Assembly (NCBI GenBank): GCA_003694495.1
Contig: RFJO01000069.1
Coordinates: 1 to 7,098, forward strand
Source: Candidatus Woesearchaeota archaeon
GTDB taxonomy: Archaea; Nanobdellota; Nanobdellia; SCGC-AAA011-G17; GW2011-AR17
Reading direction: 5' to 3'
DNA: 7,098 bases
How positions within the stretch are numbered: position 1 is the stretch's first letter; every line of letters starts with the position of its first letter. Shown piece by piece: positions 1-5,653 of this stretch. The translations under genes were made by a program, and so were the position numbers. Under the pieces are notes generated by a model. It ran no database searches, was not told where the DNA came from, and saw only the letters and a program-made list of their open reading frames with translations.

Positions 1-287
1 TAATAACAACAAATGACATAAACAAGAATGATGCAGAAAAAGTAATAATACAAACTATAAAACAATTTTTAGGTGAGTATGGGATGGCAAAGGCTAATAT
101 GAAATTCATGAAAGATTGGGTTAATAATAAAGGCATAATCAAAGTTAATAACAAAGAAACGCCAAAAGTAAAAGCAGCTTTAACGTTAATAAAAGAGATT
201 AATGATGAAAAAGCAATAGTTAAGTCTGTTGGCGTATCTGGTACGTTAAATAAAGCAAGATTAAAATATCTAAAGGAGGCAAAATAA
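1..287 (+). CDS. rnp2: RNase P protein component 2 (Pop5/Rnp2 family), 5' partial
   Basis: Protein subunit of archaeal RNase P, the ribonucleoprotein that removes 5' leaders from pre-tRNAs; Pop5 pairs with Rpp30 and helps the catalytic RNA. The frame is open from base 3 onward, and 27 codons before the first ATG (84) already read as family sequence. The block FLGEYGMAKANM straddles that ATG and matches the family F-x-G-E-x-G-x-A-x-A signature, so 84 is an internal Met and the true start lies upstream of the window. Later family features are GIIKVNN, the AALTLIKEI helix and the C-terminal VSGTLNKA motif. The visible part is 94 codons, somewhat short of the usual 110-150. It is the first gene seen of the operon, ends one base before psmA, and carries the psmA Shine-Dalgarno in its last codons. 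Family assignment rests on motif recognition only. Confidence 0.85.
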   Translation, partial: ITTNDINKNDAEKVIIQTIKQFLGEYGMAKANMKFMKDWVNNKGIIKVNNKETPKVKAALTLIKEINDEKAIVKSVGVSGTLNKARLKYLKEAK

Positions 288-288
288 A

Positions 289-993
289 ATGCAAGATATG
301 ACACATCAAATGATGGGGTATGACCGAACAAGCACGATGTTCAGCCCTGACGGAAGACTTTTACAAGTTGAATATGCTAAAGAAGCTGTCAAGCAAGGTT
401 CAACTGCTATTGGAATGGTATGCAAAGATGGTGTATTGCTGGTTGCGGACAAAAGAGTGGTGGATAAGCTTATAGTGCCTGAATCTGTTGAAAAAATATT
501 TCAAGTTGATGAACATATTGGCGCAACCGCAACAGGGTTTGTAATGGACGGAAGGGTGCTAATTGAAAGGGCGCAAGTAATGGCACAACAACATAATGTT
601 ACTTACGGTGTGCCGATTGAAGTTGCAACGCTTGTTAAAGAAGTTTGCGACATAAAACAGTTTTACACGCAGTACGGCGGCGCAAGGCCGTTCGGGGTAT
701 CAATACTATTTGCAGGAATAGATGATGAAGCTAAACTATTTATGACTGACCCAACTGGTATATTCTTTGAATTTAAAGCTACAGCCATTGGAGAGTATGA
801 GCAAGAAATAAAAGATTTGCTTGTTAAACAGTATAAAGAATCATTAACAATCGAAGATGGGTTAAAAGTGGCTGTAGGCATCCTGAAAAAAGTTCTAGGG
901 AAAGATTTTGATGCGAAAAGGCTTGACGGAGTATACATAACAAACGAAGAAAAAAAATTTACAAGGATTGAAAATAAGAAACTAAGGATGTGA
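289..993 (+). CDS. psmA: Proteasome subunit alpha
   Basis: Structural alpha subunit of the archaeal 20S proteasome; seven copies form each outer ring, gate the chamber and dock activating ATPases. At 234 residues it has the normal length. The alpha-type signature covers residues 11-33 (YDRTSTMFSPDGRLLQVEYA onward), and the gate-forming turn residues Y11, D12, P20 and Y29 are all present. K69 in PESVEKIF matches the lysine that receives HbYX tails of activators (K66 in Thermoplasma). YGGARPFGVSILFAGID at 129-145 is also typical. There is no N-terminal catalytic threonine, as expected for alpha. The start is supported by AGGAGG at 274-279, 9 bases before the ATG. It sits 1 base after rnp2 and 4 bases before sbds. 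The catalytic beta subunit gene is not in this window. Confidence 0.97.
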   Translation: MQDMTHQMMGYDRTSTMFSPDGRLLQVEYAKEAVKQGSTAIGMVCKDGVLLVADKRVVDKLIVPESVEKIFQVDEHIGATATGFVMDGRVLIERAQVMAQQHNVTYGVPIEVATLVKEVCDIKQFYTQYGGARPFGVSILFAGIDDEAKLFMTDPTGIFFEFKATAIGEYEQEIKDLLVKQYKESLTIEDGLKVAVGILKKVLGKDFDAKRLDGVYITNEEKKFTRIENKKLRM

Positions 994-997
994 AACT

Positions 998-1699
998 ATG
1001 GTCGACATTGATAAGGCAGTAATAGCTAGGTTAACAAGGAACGGAGAAACTTTTGAAATATTGGTTGACTGTGATAAGGCTTTAGAACTTAAAGAGGGGA
1101 AAATTGTTGAGCTAGACGATGTTCTTGCCACGACTGATATATTTAAAGATGTAAAAAAAGATGAAAAACCTACACAGGATGCGTTAATGCAATCTTTCGG
1201 AACATTGGATGAAAAAGAAATCGCTCTAGAAATAATAAAAAAGGGCGAAATACAGTTGACTGCTGAGCATAAAAATAAGCTTAGAGATGAAAAGAAAAAA
1301 AGGATCATTGAACTTTTGCACAGGAATGCAATTGACCCGAAAACTGGGTTGCCGCATCCGTTGCAAAGAATAGAAATGGTTATGGACGAAGCTAGAGTGA
1401 AGGTTGACGAGTTTAAAAGCCCTGAAGCGCAAGTAAAAGATGTGGCAAAAAAACTTATGGAACTTTTGCCTTTAAGGTTTGAAGTCAGGGAAGTGGCAAT
1501 AAAGCTTCCGGCGAATGTTGCTGGGAAATCTTATCCTACATTAAAAAAGTATGGAAAACTTTTAAAAGATGAATGGCAAAATGATGGAAGTCTGGTTGCA
1601 GTGCTGGAAATCCCGGCGGGGTTGCAGCCTGAACTTGAAGATGACCTTAACAAATTGTCACAGGGAGATGTGGAAATAAAAATATTGAATAAAAGATAA
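998..1699 (+). CDS. sdo1: Ribosome maturation protein SDO1 / SBDS family
   Basis: Archaeal homologue of the Shwachman-Bodian-Diamond protein, which in eukaryotes works with the EFL1 GTPase to release the anti-association factor eIF6/Tif6 from the large ribosomal subunit. The protein has 233 residues, the usual archaeal length. An N-terminal FYSH domain (about 1-90) begins VDIDKAVIARLTRNGETFEI. A central helical domain follows, with the hallmark RNAIDPKTGLPHPLQRIE at 109-126. The C-terminal ferredoxin-like domain (about 160-230) includes YGKLLKDEWQNDGS and EIPAGLQPE. The ribosome-binding site is GGATGTGA at 986-993, one mismatch from GGAGGTGA, overlapping the psmA stop and 4 bases before the ATG. 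The position between psmA and rrp4 is the classical one in the archaeal exosome superoperon, suggesting co-expression of ribosome maturation with RNA processing. Confidence 0.96.
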   Translation: MVDIDKAVIARLTRNGETFEILVDCDKALELKEGKIVELDDVLATTDIFKDVKKDEKPTQDALMQSFGTLDEKEIALEIIKKGEIQLTAEHKNKLRDEKKKRIIELLHRNAIDPKTGLPHPLQRIEMVMDEARVKVDEFKSPEAQVKDVAKKLMELLPLRFEVREVAIKLPANVAGKSYPTLKKYGKLLKDEWQNDGSLVAVLEIPAGLQPELEDDLNKLSQGDVEIKILNKR

Positions 1700-1718
1700 A
1701 ATATTAGGAGGAAATAAA

Positions 1719-2411
1719 ATGGGAGAGATATTAGTGAAAGAAAAAGAGATCGTTGCTCCAGGAGATGTCTTGGCTTCTGGAATGGATTATATCCCAACTG
1801 ATGGAGCATTCAGAGATGGAGAAAATATTGTTTCATCATTGCTTGGGCTTGTGTACATTAAAGGCAGATTGATAAAAGTGTTGCCTTTGAACGGAGTATA
1901 CATACCAAAAAAAGATGATGTGGTTATAGGAAGAGTAAGCGATATGACTTATAGTAGCTGGTTTGTTGATGTGGGTTACGCTTATGATGCTGTGCTCTCA
2001 TTAAAAGACGCTAGCTCAGATTATATTGAAAGGGGTGCAGACCTGACAACGTACTTTAACATAGACGATTTCATAATCGCAAAGGTGTTAAAAGTAAACA
2101 AATCAATGGCCATAGATTTAACAATGAAAGGGCCAGGGTTAAGAAAGATTACAAGAGGCACGGTGATTACCATAACCCCGCAAAAGGTGCCAAGGGTTGT
2201 TGGAAAAATGGGTAGCATGGTATCATTGATTAAGGAAAATACCGGGTGCCAGATTGTTGCTGGCCAAAACGGAAGGATATGGATTAACGGCACTGTGCCT
2301 GACATGGAAAGGCTGGCTGTGAAAGCTATAAAGTTTATAGAACAAAATGCGCATAAGTCAGGTTTGACAGAAATGGTAAAAACAATGCTTAGCAAGGAGG
2401 CAAAAAAATGA
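1719..2411 (+). CDS. rrp4: Exosome complex RNA-binding protein Rrp4
   Basis: RNA-binding cap subunit of the archaeal exosome. It sits on the Rrp41/Rrp42 hexamer and feeds RNA into the 3'-to-5' phosphorolytic channel. The 230 residues show the three expected parts: an N-terminal domain (1 to about 60, with VAPGDVLASGMDYIPTDGA), an S1 domain (about 65-135, with IGRVSDMTYSSWFVDVG) and a KH domain (about 150-210). The KH domain has the GxxG loop as GKMG at 162-165 and continues GCQIVAGQNGRIWINGT; its presence separates Rrp4 from Csl4, which has a zinc ribbon instead. Start support is AGGAGG at 1706-1711, 7 bases before the ATG. It overlaps rrp41 by four bases (ATGA), suggesting translational coupling. 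Confidence 0.96.
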   Translation: MGEILVKEKEIVAPGDVLASGMDYIPTDGAFRDGENIVSSLLGLVYIKGRLIKVLPLNGVYIPKKDDVVIGRVSDMTYSSWFVDVGYAYDAVLSLKDASSDYIERGADLTTYFNIDDFIIAKVLKVNKSMAIDLTMKGPGLRKITRGTVITITPQKVPRVVGKMGSMVSLIKENTGCQIVAGQNGRIWINGTVPDMERLAVKAIKFIEQNAHKSGLTEMVKTMLSKEAKK

Positions 2412-3115
2412 GTTACAATAAAAGGTTTGACGGAAGAAAGTTTACAGAAACTAGGCCGATGAAAGCTAAAACTGGCGTTGTTAAAAATGCAGTTGGCTCA
2501 GCAATGTTCCAAATTGGTAAAACAAGAGCAATTGCTGCTGTGTACGGTCCAAGAGAACTTCACCCGAAACATTTGCAGGATCCTAGCAGCGGAAGGCTAA
2601 GGTGCCATTATAATATGATGGCTTTCTCTGGGTCTGGAGATAGAGTAAGGCCTGGGCCAAGCAGAAGATCAAAAGAAATAAGTTATGTTACAGAACTTGC
2701 ATTGTCGCCTGTGCTTGACTTATCAGCCTTCCCAAAAACAGTTGTTGATGTGTTCATTGAACTTGTGCAAACTGATGCAGGGACAAGGTGTGCAGGGATC
2801 TGTGCGGCGTCAATGGCGCTGGCAGATGCCGGGCTTAAAATGAAAGATCTTGTGTGCGCTGTATCTGTTGGTCTTGTAGGCGGTACGCCTGTGGTTGACC
2901 TTAACTATGAAGAAGAAGCGTACGAAGAAGGTGCAGTGGATATACCAATAGCTATGACGCCAAGAGATGGAAAGTTTTCCCTACTGCAGCTTGACGGAGA
3001 TCTGTCAAAAGAAGATTTTGAAAAGGCGTTGGCGTTGGCAAAAGATGCATGCCAGAAAATATATGAAGTGCAAAAAAATGCCCTGAAGGAAAGATATGTG
3101 GAGGATAAAAAATGA
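2408..3115 (+). CDS. rrp41: Exosome complex exonuclease Rrp41
   Basis: RNase PH-fold subunit that carries the phosphorolytic active site of the archaeal exosome and forms a ring with Rrp42. At 235 residues it has normal length. It opens FDGRKFTETRPM, has the RNA-contacting arginine pair in PSRRSKEIS (R86-R87), and has the phosphate-binding region QTDAGTR (121-127). The catalytic loop differs from the best-known members: the second catalytic aspartate is D178 in VDIPIAM, but the usual E-D of the first position appears as EEE-A (168-171), and the stretch DLN-to-D is two residues longer than in the Sulfolobus sequence as I recall it. A glutamate may substitute. Start support is AAGGAGG at 2394-2400, 7 bases before the ATG. 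It overlaps rrp4 and rrp42 by ATGA on both sides. The family call is firm; full catalytic activity is likely but not certain. Confidence 0.96.
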   Translation: MSYNKRFDGRKFTETRPMKAKTGVVKNAVGSAMFQIGKTRAIAAVYGPRELHPKHLQDPSSGRLRCHYNMMAFSGSGDRVRPGPSRRSKEISYVTELALSPVLDLSAFPKTVVDVFIELVQTDAGTRCAGICAASMALADAGLKMKDLVCAVSVGLVGGTPVVDLNYEEEAYEEGAVDIPIAMTPRDGKFSLLQLDGDLSKEDFEKALALAKDACQKIYEVQKNALKERYVEDKK

Positions 3116-3906
3116 TAAAAACAGATTATATCAAAGAACTGGCAAGAAAAGGGGAAAGGGCAGATGGTAGAAAGTTTGACGAGTATAGAACACCTATCAC
3201 TGTAGAGTTTGGTGTTTCCTCAAAAAGCGCAGAAGGGTCTGCCAGAGTTTTAATAGGAGATACAGAAGTTATCGCAGGGGTTAAGATGGAACTTGGCAAG
3301 CCTTACCCTGACAAGCCGGATGAAGGCTCAATCATGGTAAACGTTGAATTGTTGCCTCTGGCTTCGCCTAAGTTCGAAAATGGTCCGCCTAGCATTGATG
3401 CAATAGAACTTGCAAGAGTTGTAGACAGGGCAATAAGAGAGTCAGGCTCAATTAACTTCAAAAAACTCTGCATTGAAGAAGGAGAAAAGTCGTGGACTGT
3501 TATCATAGACATATACCCGATAAATGCTGCAGGCAACTTGTTTGATGCTTGCTCACTGGCTGCGTTGGCTGCAGTGAAAGATGCAAGGTTGCCTAAGCTG
3601 GAAGGGGACGTTGTCGATTATAAAAACAGAACCGATGAAAAACTTCCAGTTGAAAAAGATGCTTTAGAGTGTACAGTATACAAAGTGGGCAATGTGCTTA
3701 TGATTGACCCAACAGAAGATGAAGAACAAGCAGCAAGCGCAAGGCTTACTGTAGGAGTGACAGAGAAGGGGAGAATATGCGCAATGCAAAAGGGCGGGTA
3801 TGAAAAGCTTACCCAAGAAGAAATCATCCAAATGGTTGATTTGGCTATAGCTAAAACCGCTGAACTAAGGAAGGCTTTAGAAAATGGTAAACTATACGAA
3901 ATATGA
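3112..3906 (+). CDS. rrp42: Exosome complex component Rrp42
   Basis: Second RNase PH-fold subunit of the archaeal exosome ring. It is catalytically inactive itself but is needed to build the active site and RNA path with Rrp41. It has 264 residues, typical for Rrp42 and longer than Rrp41. Recognisable family blocks are ERADGRKFDEYRTPITVEFG (15-34), SARVLIGDTEVIAGVK (43-58), the DAIELARVVDRAIRESGSI stretch (96-114), DIYPINAAGNLFDACSLAAL (133-152) and DPTEDEEQAA (199-208). The ribosome-binding site GGAGG at 3100-3104 lies inside rrp41, 7 bases before the ATG, and ATGA is shared with the rrp41 stop. Its 3' end overlaps the start of rpoK by 23 bases. In many archaea rpl37ae follows here; in this window rpoK does. 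Confidence 0.96.
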   Translation: MIKTDYIKELARKGERADGRKFDEYRTPITVEFGVSSKSAEGSARVLIGDTEVIAGVKMELGKPYPDKPDEGSIMVNVELLPLASPKFENGPPSIDAIELARVVDRAIRESGSINFKKLCIEEGEKSWTVIIDIYPINAAGNLFDACSLAALAAVKDARLPKLEGDVVDYKNRTDEKLPVEKDALECTVYKVGNVLMIDPTEDEEQAASARLTVGVTEKGRICAMQKGGYEKLTQEEIIQMVDLAIAKTAELRKALENGKLYEI

Positions 3907-4102
3907 AAAGGCAAGGATAATAGGCGCAAGGGCCTTACAACTTGCAATGGGCGCGCCAATGCTGCTTAAATTGAAAAAAGCAGAACTGGAAGCCATAAAC
4001 TACAGCCCTGTAGAGATTGCAAAGCTTGAAATGGAAAAAGGCGTGCTGCCTATAACCATAAGAAGGCCTTTGCCTGAAAAAACTAAGACTGAAGCTTCTT
4101 AA
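3884..4102 (+). CDS. rpoK: DNA-directed RNA polymerase subunit K (Rpb6/omega family)
   Basis: Small assembly subunit of archaeal RNA polymerase, equivalent to the core of eukaryotic Rpb6 and bacterial omega; it clamps the largest subunit. It has 72 residues. The signature TKYEKARIIGARALQLAMGA (5-24) is nearly the family consensus, followed by SPVEIAKLEMEKGVLPITIRRPLP (41-64), the usual C-terminal block. The start lies inside rrp42. A purine-rich AGGAAGG at 3868-3874, 9 bases before the ATG, can serve as ribosome-binding site; no later Met precedes the signature, so the overlap is real. In most archaea rpoK lies in the rpoN-rpoK-eno-rps2 group. Here the following gene is indeed an enolase, so this piece of synteny is kept while the left neighbour has changed. 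Confidence 0.95.
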   Translation: MVNYTKYEKARIIGARALQLAMGAPMLLKLKKAELEAINYSPVEIAKLEMEKGVLPITIRRPLPEKTKTEAS

Positions 4103-4103
4103 A

Positions 4104-4120
4104 TTTTTTTATTTATTTTT
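4104..4120 (+). terminator. T-rich intrinsic terminator after rpoK
   Basis: Two bases after the rpoK stop comes a tract of seven Ts, then three Ts and five Ts separated by single As, on the non-template strand. Archaeal RNA polymerase stops at such U-tracts without needing a strong hairpin. Its place between the long operon and a separate promoter for eno makes it the likely end of the exosome operon. No mapped transcript end is available. Confidence 0.6.
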
Positions 4121-4159
4121 ATAAAAGAAAAAAACTAAAATATATTTCTCTGCAAAATC

Positions 4160-4167
4160 TTTTTATA
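4160..4167 (+). promoter_or_regulatory. TATA-like box for a leaderless eno transcript
   Basis: TTTTTATA centred about 26 bases upstream of the eno ATG at 4190. Archaeal TATA boxes lie about 25-27 bases before the transcription start, so transcription would begin at or next to the ATG. There is no Shine-Dalgarno sequence between 4168 and 4189, which fits a leaderless message. A second AT-rich candidate (TATATTT at 4141-4147) would give a roughly 20-base leader without a ribosome site and is less likely. Confidence 0.5.
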
Positions 4168-4189
4168 GATTGAAAACTGTAAATATCTT

Positions 4190-5341
4190 ATGAAAATCAA
4201 ATCTGTCTTTGCAAGAGTAATACCAAACTCAAGAAACCAGCCAACAATTGAAGTTGTCGTGAACAAAAAGTATAAGGCTGCTGCACCTTCTGGAGCGTCT
4301 ACTGGCGCAACAGAAGTTAAAGCTTTCCCTAACAAAGGTATAAATTTTGCCGTAGATTTTATCAACAACTATAATGATTTTACAGGCATGAAGTTTGAAG
4401 AGTTTAACGAGCTTGAAGTGTTTGATGAGCTTATAGGCAACATTGGAGGAAACGGAGTTATTGCGTTGCAGTTTGCAGTGCTGAAAGCTATGGCTGAAAA
4501 TAAGGTGTGGAAGTTTCTTAACCCGAAAGCAAAAAAGCTTCCAACGCCTGTGGGGAATGTTATTGGTGGAGGAGCGCATACAAAAGAAAAAGCAAGCGAT
4601 ATACAAGAATACCTCTTAATCCCTAAAGCAAAAACATTTGAAGAAAAAGCTTTTCTTAACAGCTACATACATAAAAAAATTAAAACTGTTGTTAATGCCA
4701 AACATAAAACTGATGAAGGTGCATGGATTACCAAATTAAGCGATATAGAAATATTTGAAGCTTTGAACGAGTTTCTAGATGACGACAAGAATACTTTAGG
4801 GGAAAGAGTTAACCTTGGAATAGACATGGCAGCTTCGGAGTTTTATAAAAATAATGCTTATGAATACCATAACTTTTCAAAGACTGTGAAAAAGCGCAAA
4901 CTTTCCAGAAAACAGCAAATAGATTTTGTTAACTCATTAATAGACGATTACAATTTAAAATATGTTGAAGACCCGTTAGATGAAAATGATTTCTTGGGAT
5001 TCTCTAGGATTAACAAAAAAACATTAGTTTGCGGTGATGATCTTATTACAACTAACTTAGACAGGTTAAAAAAAGCTATAAAATTTAATTCTGTCAACTG
5101 TGTTATCATTAAACCAAACCAGATTGGCTCTGTAATAAAAACTAAACAAGTAGTGGATTATGCGCACAAAAACAATGTTAAAACCATAATCTCCCACAGG
5201 TCAGGAGAAACGTATGATGCTACAATCTCGCACCTGGCTGTTGCGTGGAAAATACCTTACCTAAAGTGCGGAATATACGGAAAGGAAAGAAGGGCAAAAA
5301 TTGAAGAGTGTATCAAGATAGAAAAAGAAATCTTTGAGTGA
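4190..5341 (+). CDS. eno: Enolase (phosphopyruvate hydratase), compact divergent form
   Basis: Converts 2-phosphoglycerate to phosphoenolpyruvate in glycolysis/gluconeogenesis, in the cytoplasm, with Mg2+. It is short at 383 residues against the usual 410-435. All main catalytic positions can be found: the substrate loop PSGASTG (33-39), H130, E140 in IQEY, E176 in TDEGA, metal ligands D212 (GIDMAASEFY), E260 (YVEDPLDE) and D283 (GDDL), base K308 (IKPNQIGS), H336-R337-S338 in SHRSGET, and K359 in LKCG. Divergent points: the N-terminal DSRGNPT consensus reads NSRNQPT, the REALELRDG stretch after the substrate loop is replaced by TEVKAFPNKG, LGAN reads IGGN, and VGDEGG reads KTDEGA. Its place right after rpoK is the classical archaeal arrangement and supports true enolase rather than a distant superfamily member. 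It has no Shine-Dalgarno and is probably leaderless. Confidence 0.9.
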   Translation: MKIKSVFARVIPNSRNQPTIEVVVNKKYKAAAPSGASTGATEVKAFPNKGINFAVDFINNYNDFTGMKFEEFNELEVFDELIGNIGGNGVIALQFAVLKAMAENKVWKFLNPKAKKLPTPVGNVIGGGAHTKEKASDIQEYLLIPKAKTFEEKAFLNSYIHKKIKTVVNAKHKTDEGAWITKLSDIEIFEALNEFLDDDKNTLGERVNLGIDMAASEFYKNNAYEYHNFSKTVKKRKLSRKQQIDFVNSLIDDYNLKYVEDPLDENDFLGFSRINKKTLVCGDDLITTNLDRLKKAIKFNSVNCVIIKPNQIGSVIKTKQVVDYAHKNNVKTIISHRSGETYDATISHLAVAWKIPYLKCGIYGKERRAKIEECIKIEKEIFE

Positions 5342-5374
5342 AGTAATGAAAGATTATTTCTAGAAAAGTTTTTA

Positions 5375-5414
5375 TTGTTAAAAATATTTAACAACTGTTA
5401 ATAAGATTTAACAA
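5375..5414. repeat. Tandem inverted repeats with TTGTTAA / TTAACAA half-sites
   Basis: A perfect inverted repeat has arms TTGTTAAA (5375-5382) and TTTAACAA (5387-5394) around a four-base AATA centre. A second, weaker one has arms TGTTAA (5396-5401) and TTAACA (5408-5413). ATTTAACAA occurs twice (5386-5394 and 5406-5414), exactly 20 bases apart, about two helical turns. The tract is 33 bases after the eno stop and 40 bases before the TATA element of tRNA-Ser. It could be an operator or a 3' stem-loop; being AT-rich, some of it may be chance. The rest of the 5342-5492 gap shows no gene. Confidence 0.4.
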
Positions 5415-5453
5415 ACTTGGGAGATGGTTGGAGATCCACAAAAACATCCAAAA

Positions 5454-5466
5454 ATTATATAAATAA
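5454..5466 (+). promoter_or_regulatory. TATA box of the tRNA-Ser gene
   Basis: ATTATATAAATAA lies about 33 bases before the mature tRNA 5' end. Transcription would start near 5484-5487, giving a short leader of roughly 6-9 bases for RNase P to remove. The identical 13-mer recurs at 5621-5633 before the next gene, which strengthens both as promoter elements. Confidence 0.65.
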
Positions 5467-5492
5467 TCCAATTACTCTAATGATAGCAATAT

Positions 5493-5576
5493 GCCGAGGT
5501 CGCATAACCTGGTATTGCGCTGGACTGCTAATCCAGTTTCCTTCGGGATATGTGGGTTCAAATCCCACCCTCGGCG
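5493..5576 (+). tRNA. tRNA-Ser (anticodon GCU)
   Basis: An 84-base class II tRNA that decodes AGC and AGU. The acceptor stem GCCGAGG (5493-5499) pairs perfectly with CCTCGGC (5569-5575), followed by discriminator G at 5576, typical for serine. The short D stem is GCA/TGC (5502-5504 with 5516-5518). The anticodon stem CTGGA/TCCAG (5520-5524, 5532-5536) holds loop CTGCTAA with anticodon GCT at 5527-5529. The long variable arm has a TCC/GGA stem capped by TTCG (5539-5548). The T arm GTGGG/CCCAC encloses TTCAAAT. CCA is not encoded and there is no intron. It has its own TATA element upstream. Confidence 0.96.
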
Positions 5577-5592
5577 CTAACTTTCTATAAAA

Positions 5593-5606
5593 ATTCTTTA
5601 AAGAAT
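5593..5606. repeat. 14-base perfect palindrome between tRNA-Ser and the zinc-ribbon gene
   Basis: ATTCTTTAAAGAAT is its own reverse complement. It starts 17 bases after the tRNA 3' end and ends 15 bases before the TATA element of the next gene, about 48-61 bases before that gene's presumed transcription start. It is followed by GTTCTTTTC. It may be a binding site for a dimeric regulator of the downstream promoter, or a weak hairpin with T-rich tail ending the tRNA transcript. The sequence alone does not separate the two. Confidence 0.4.
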
Positions 5607-5620
5607 GTTCTTTTCAAAAC

Positions 5621-5633
5621 ATTATATAAATAA
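5621..5633 (+). promoter_or_regulatory. TATA box for a leaderless zinc-ribbon transcript
   Basis: ATTATATAAATAA, identical to the element before tRNA-Ser, is centred about 27 bases before the ATG at 5654. Transcription would begin at or beside the start codon, and no Shine-Dalgarno sequence is present in the interval, consistent with a leaderless message. Confidence 0.65.
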
Positions 5634-5653
5634 CATAAATTTTAACCATTAAC

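Noticed and set aside
84..86. ATG at 84 as the start of the RNase P protein gene
   Set aside because: The conserved FLGE-x-G motif lies upstream of it in the same open frame, so it is an internal Met of a gene cut by the window edge.
2021..2395. Minus-strand open frame of 124 codons inside rrp4
   Set aside because: No recognisable motif, low-complexity hydrophobic composition, and complete overlap with a well-supported gene on the other strand.
4091..4098. Palindrome GAAGCTTC at the end of rpoK
   Set aside because: It is only 8 bases and is coding sequence for the last codons; too short to call an operator or a stem-loop terminator.
4229..4606. Minus-strand open frame of 125 codons inside eno
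   Set aside because: Cys/Phe-rich translation without domains, lying opposite the conserved enolase N-terminal region.
4190..5341. Enolase as a degraded or frameshifted gene because of its short length
   Set aside because: The frame is uninterrupted and all catalytic residues are present in order, so the shortness comes from loop reductions rather than breakage.
5417..5452. GGAGAT repeats and TTGGA/TCCAA pair before the tRNA promoter as a small RNA or tRNA remnant
   Set aside because: Pairs are only 4-5 bases, there is no promoter of its own, and no C/D or H/ACA box could be made out.
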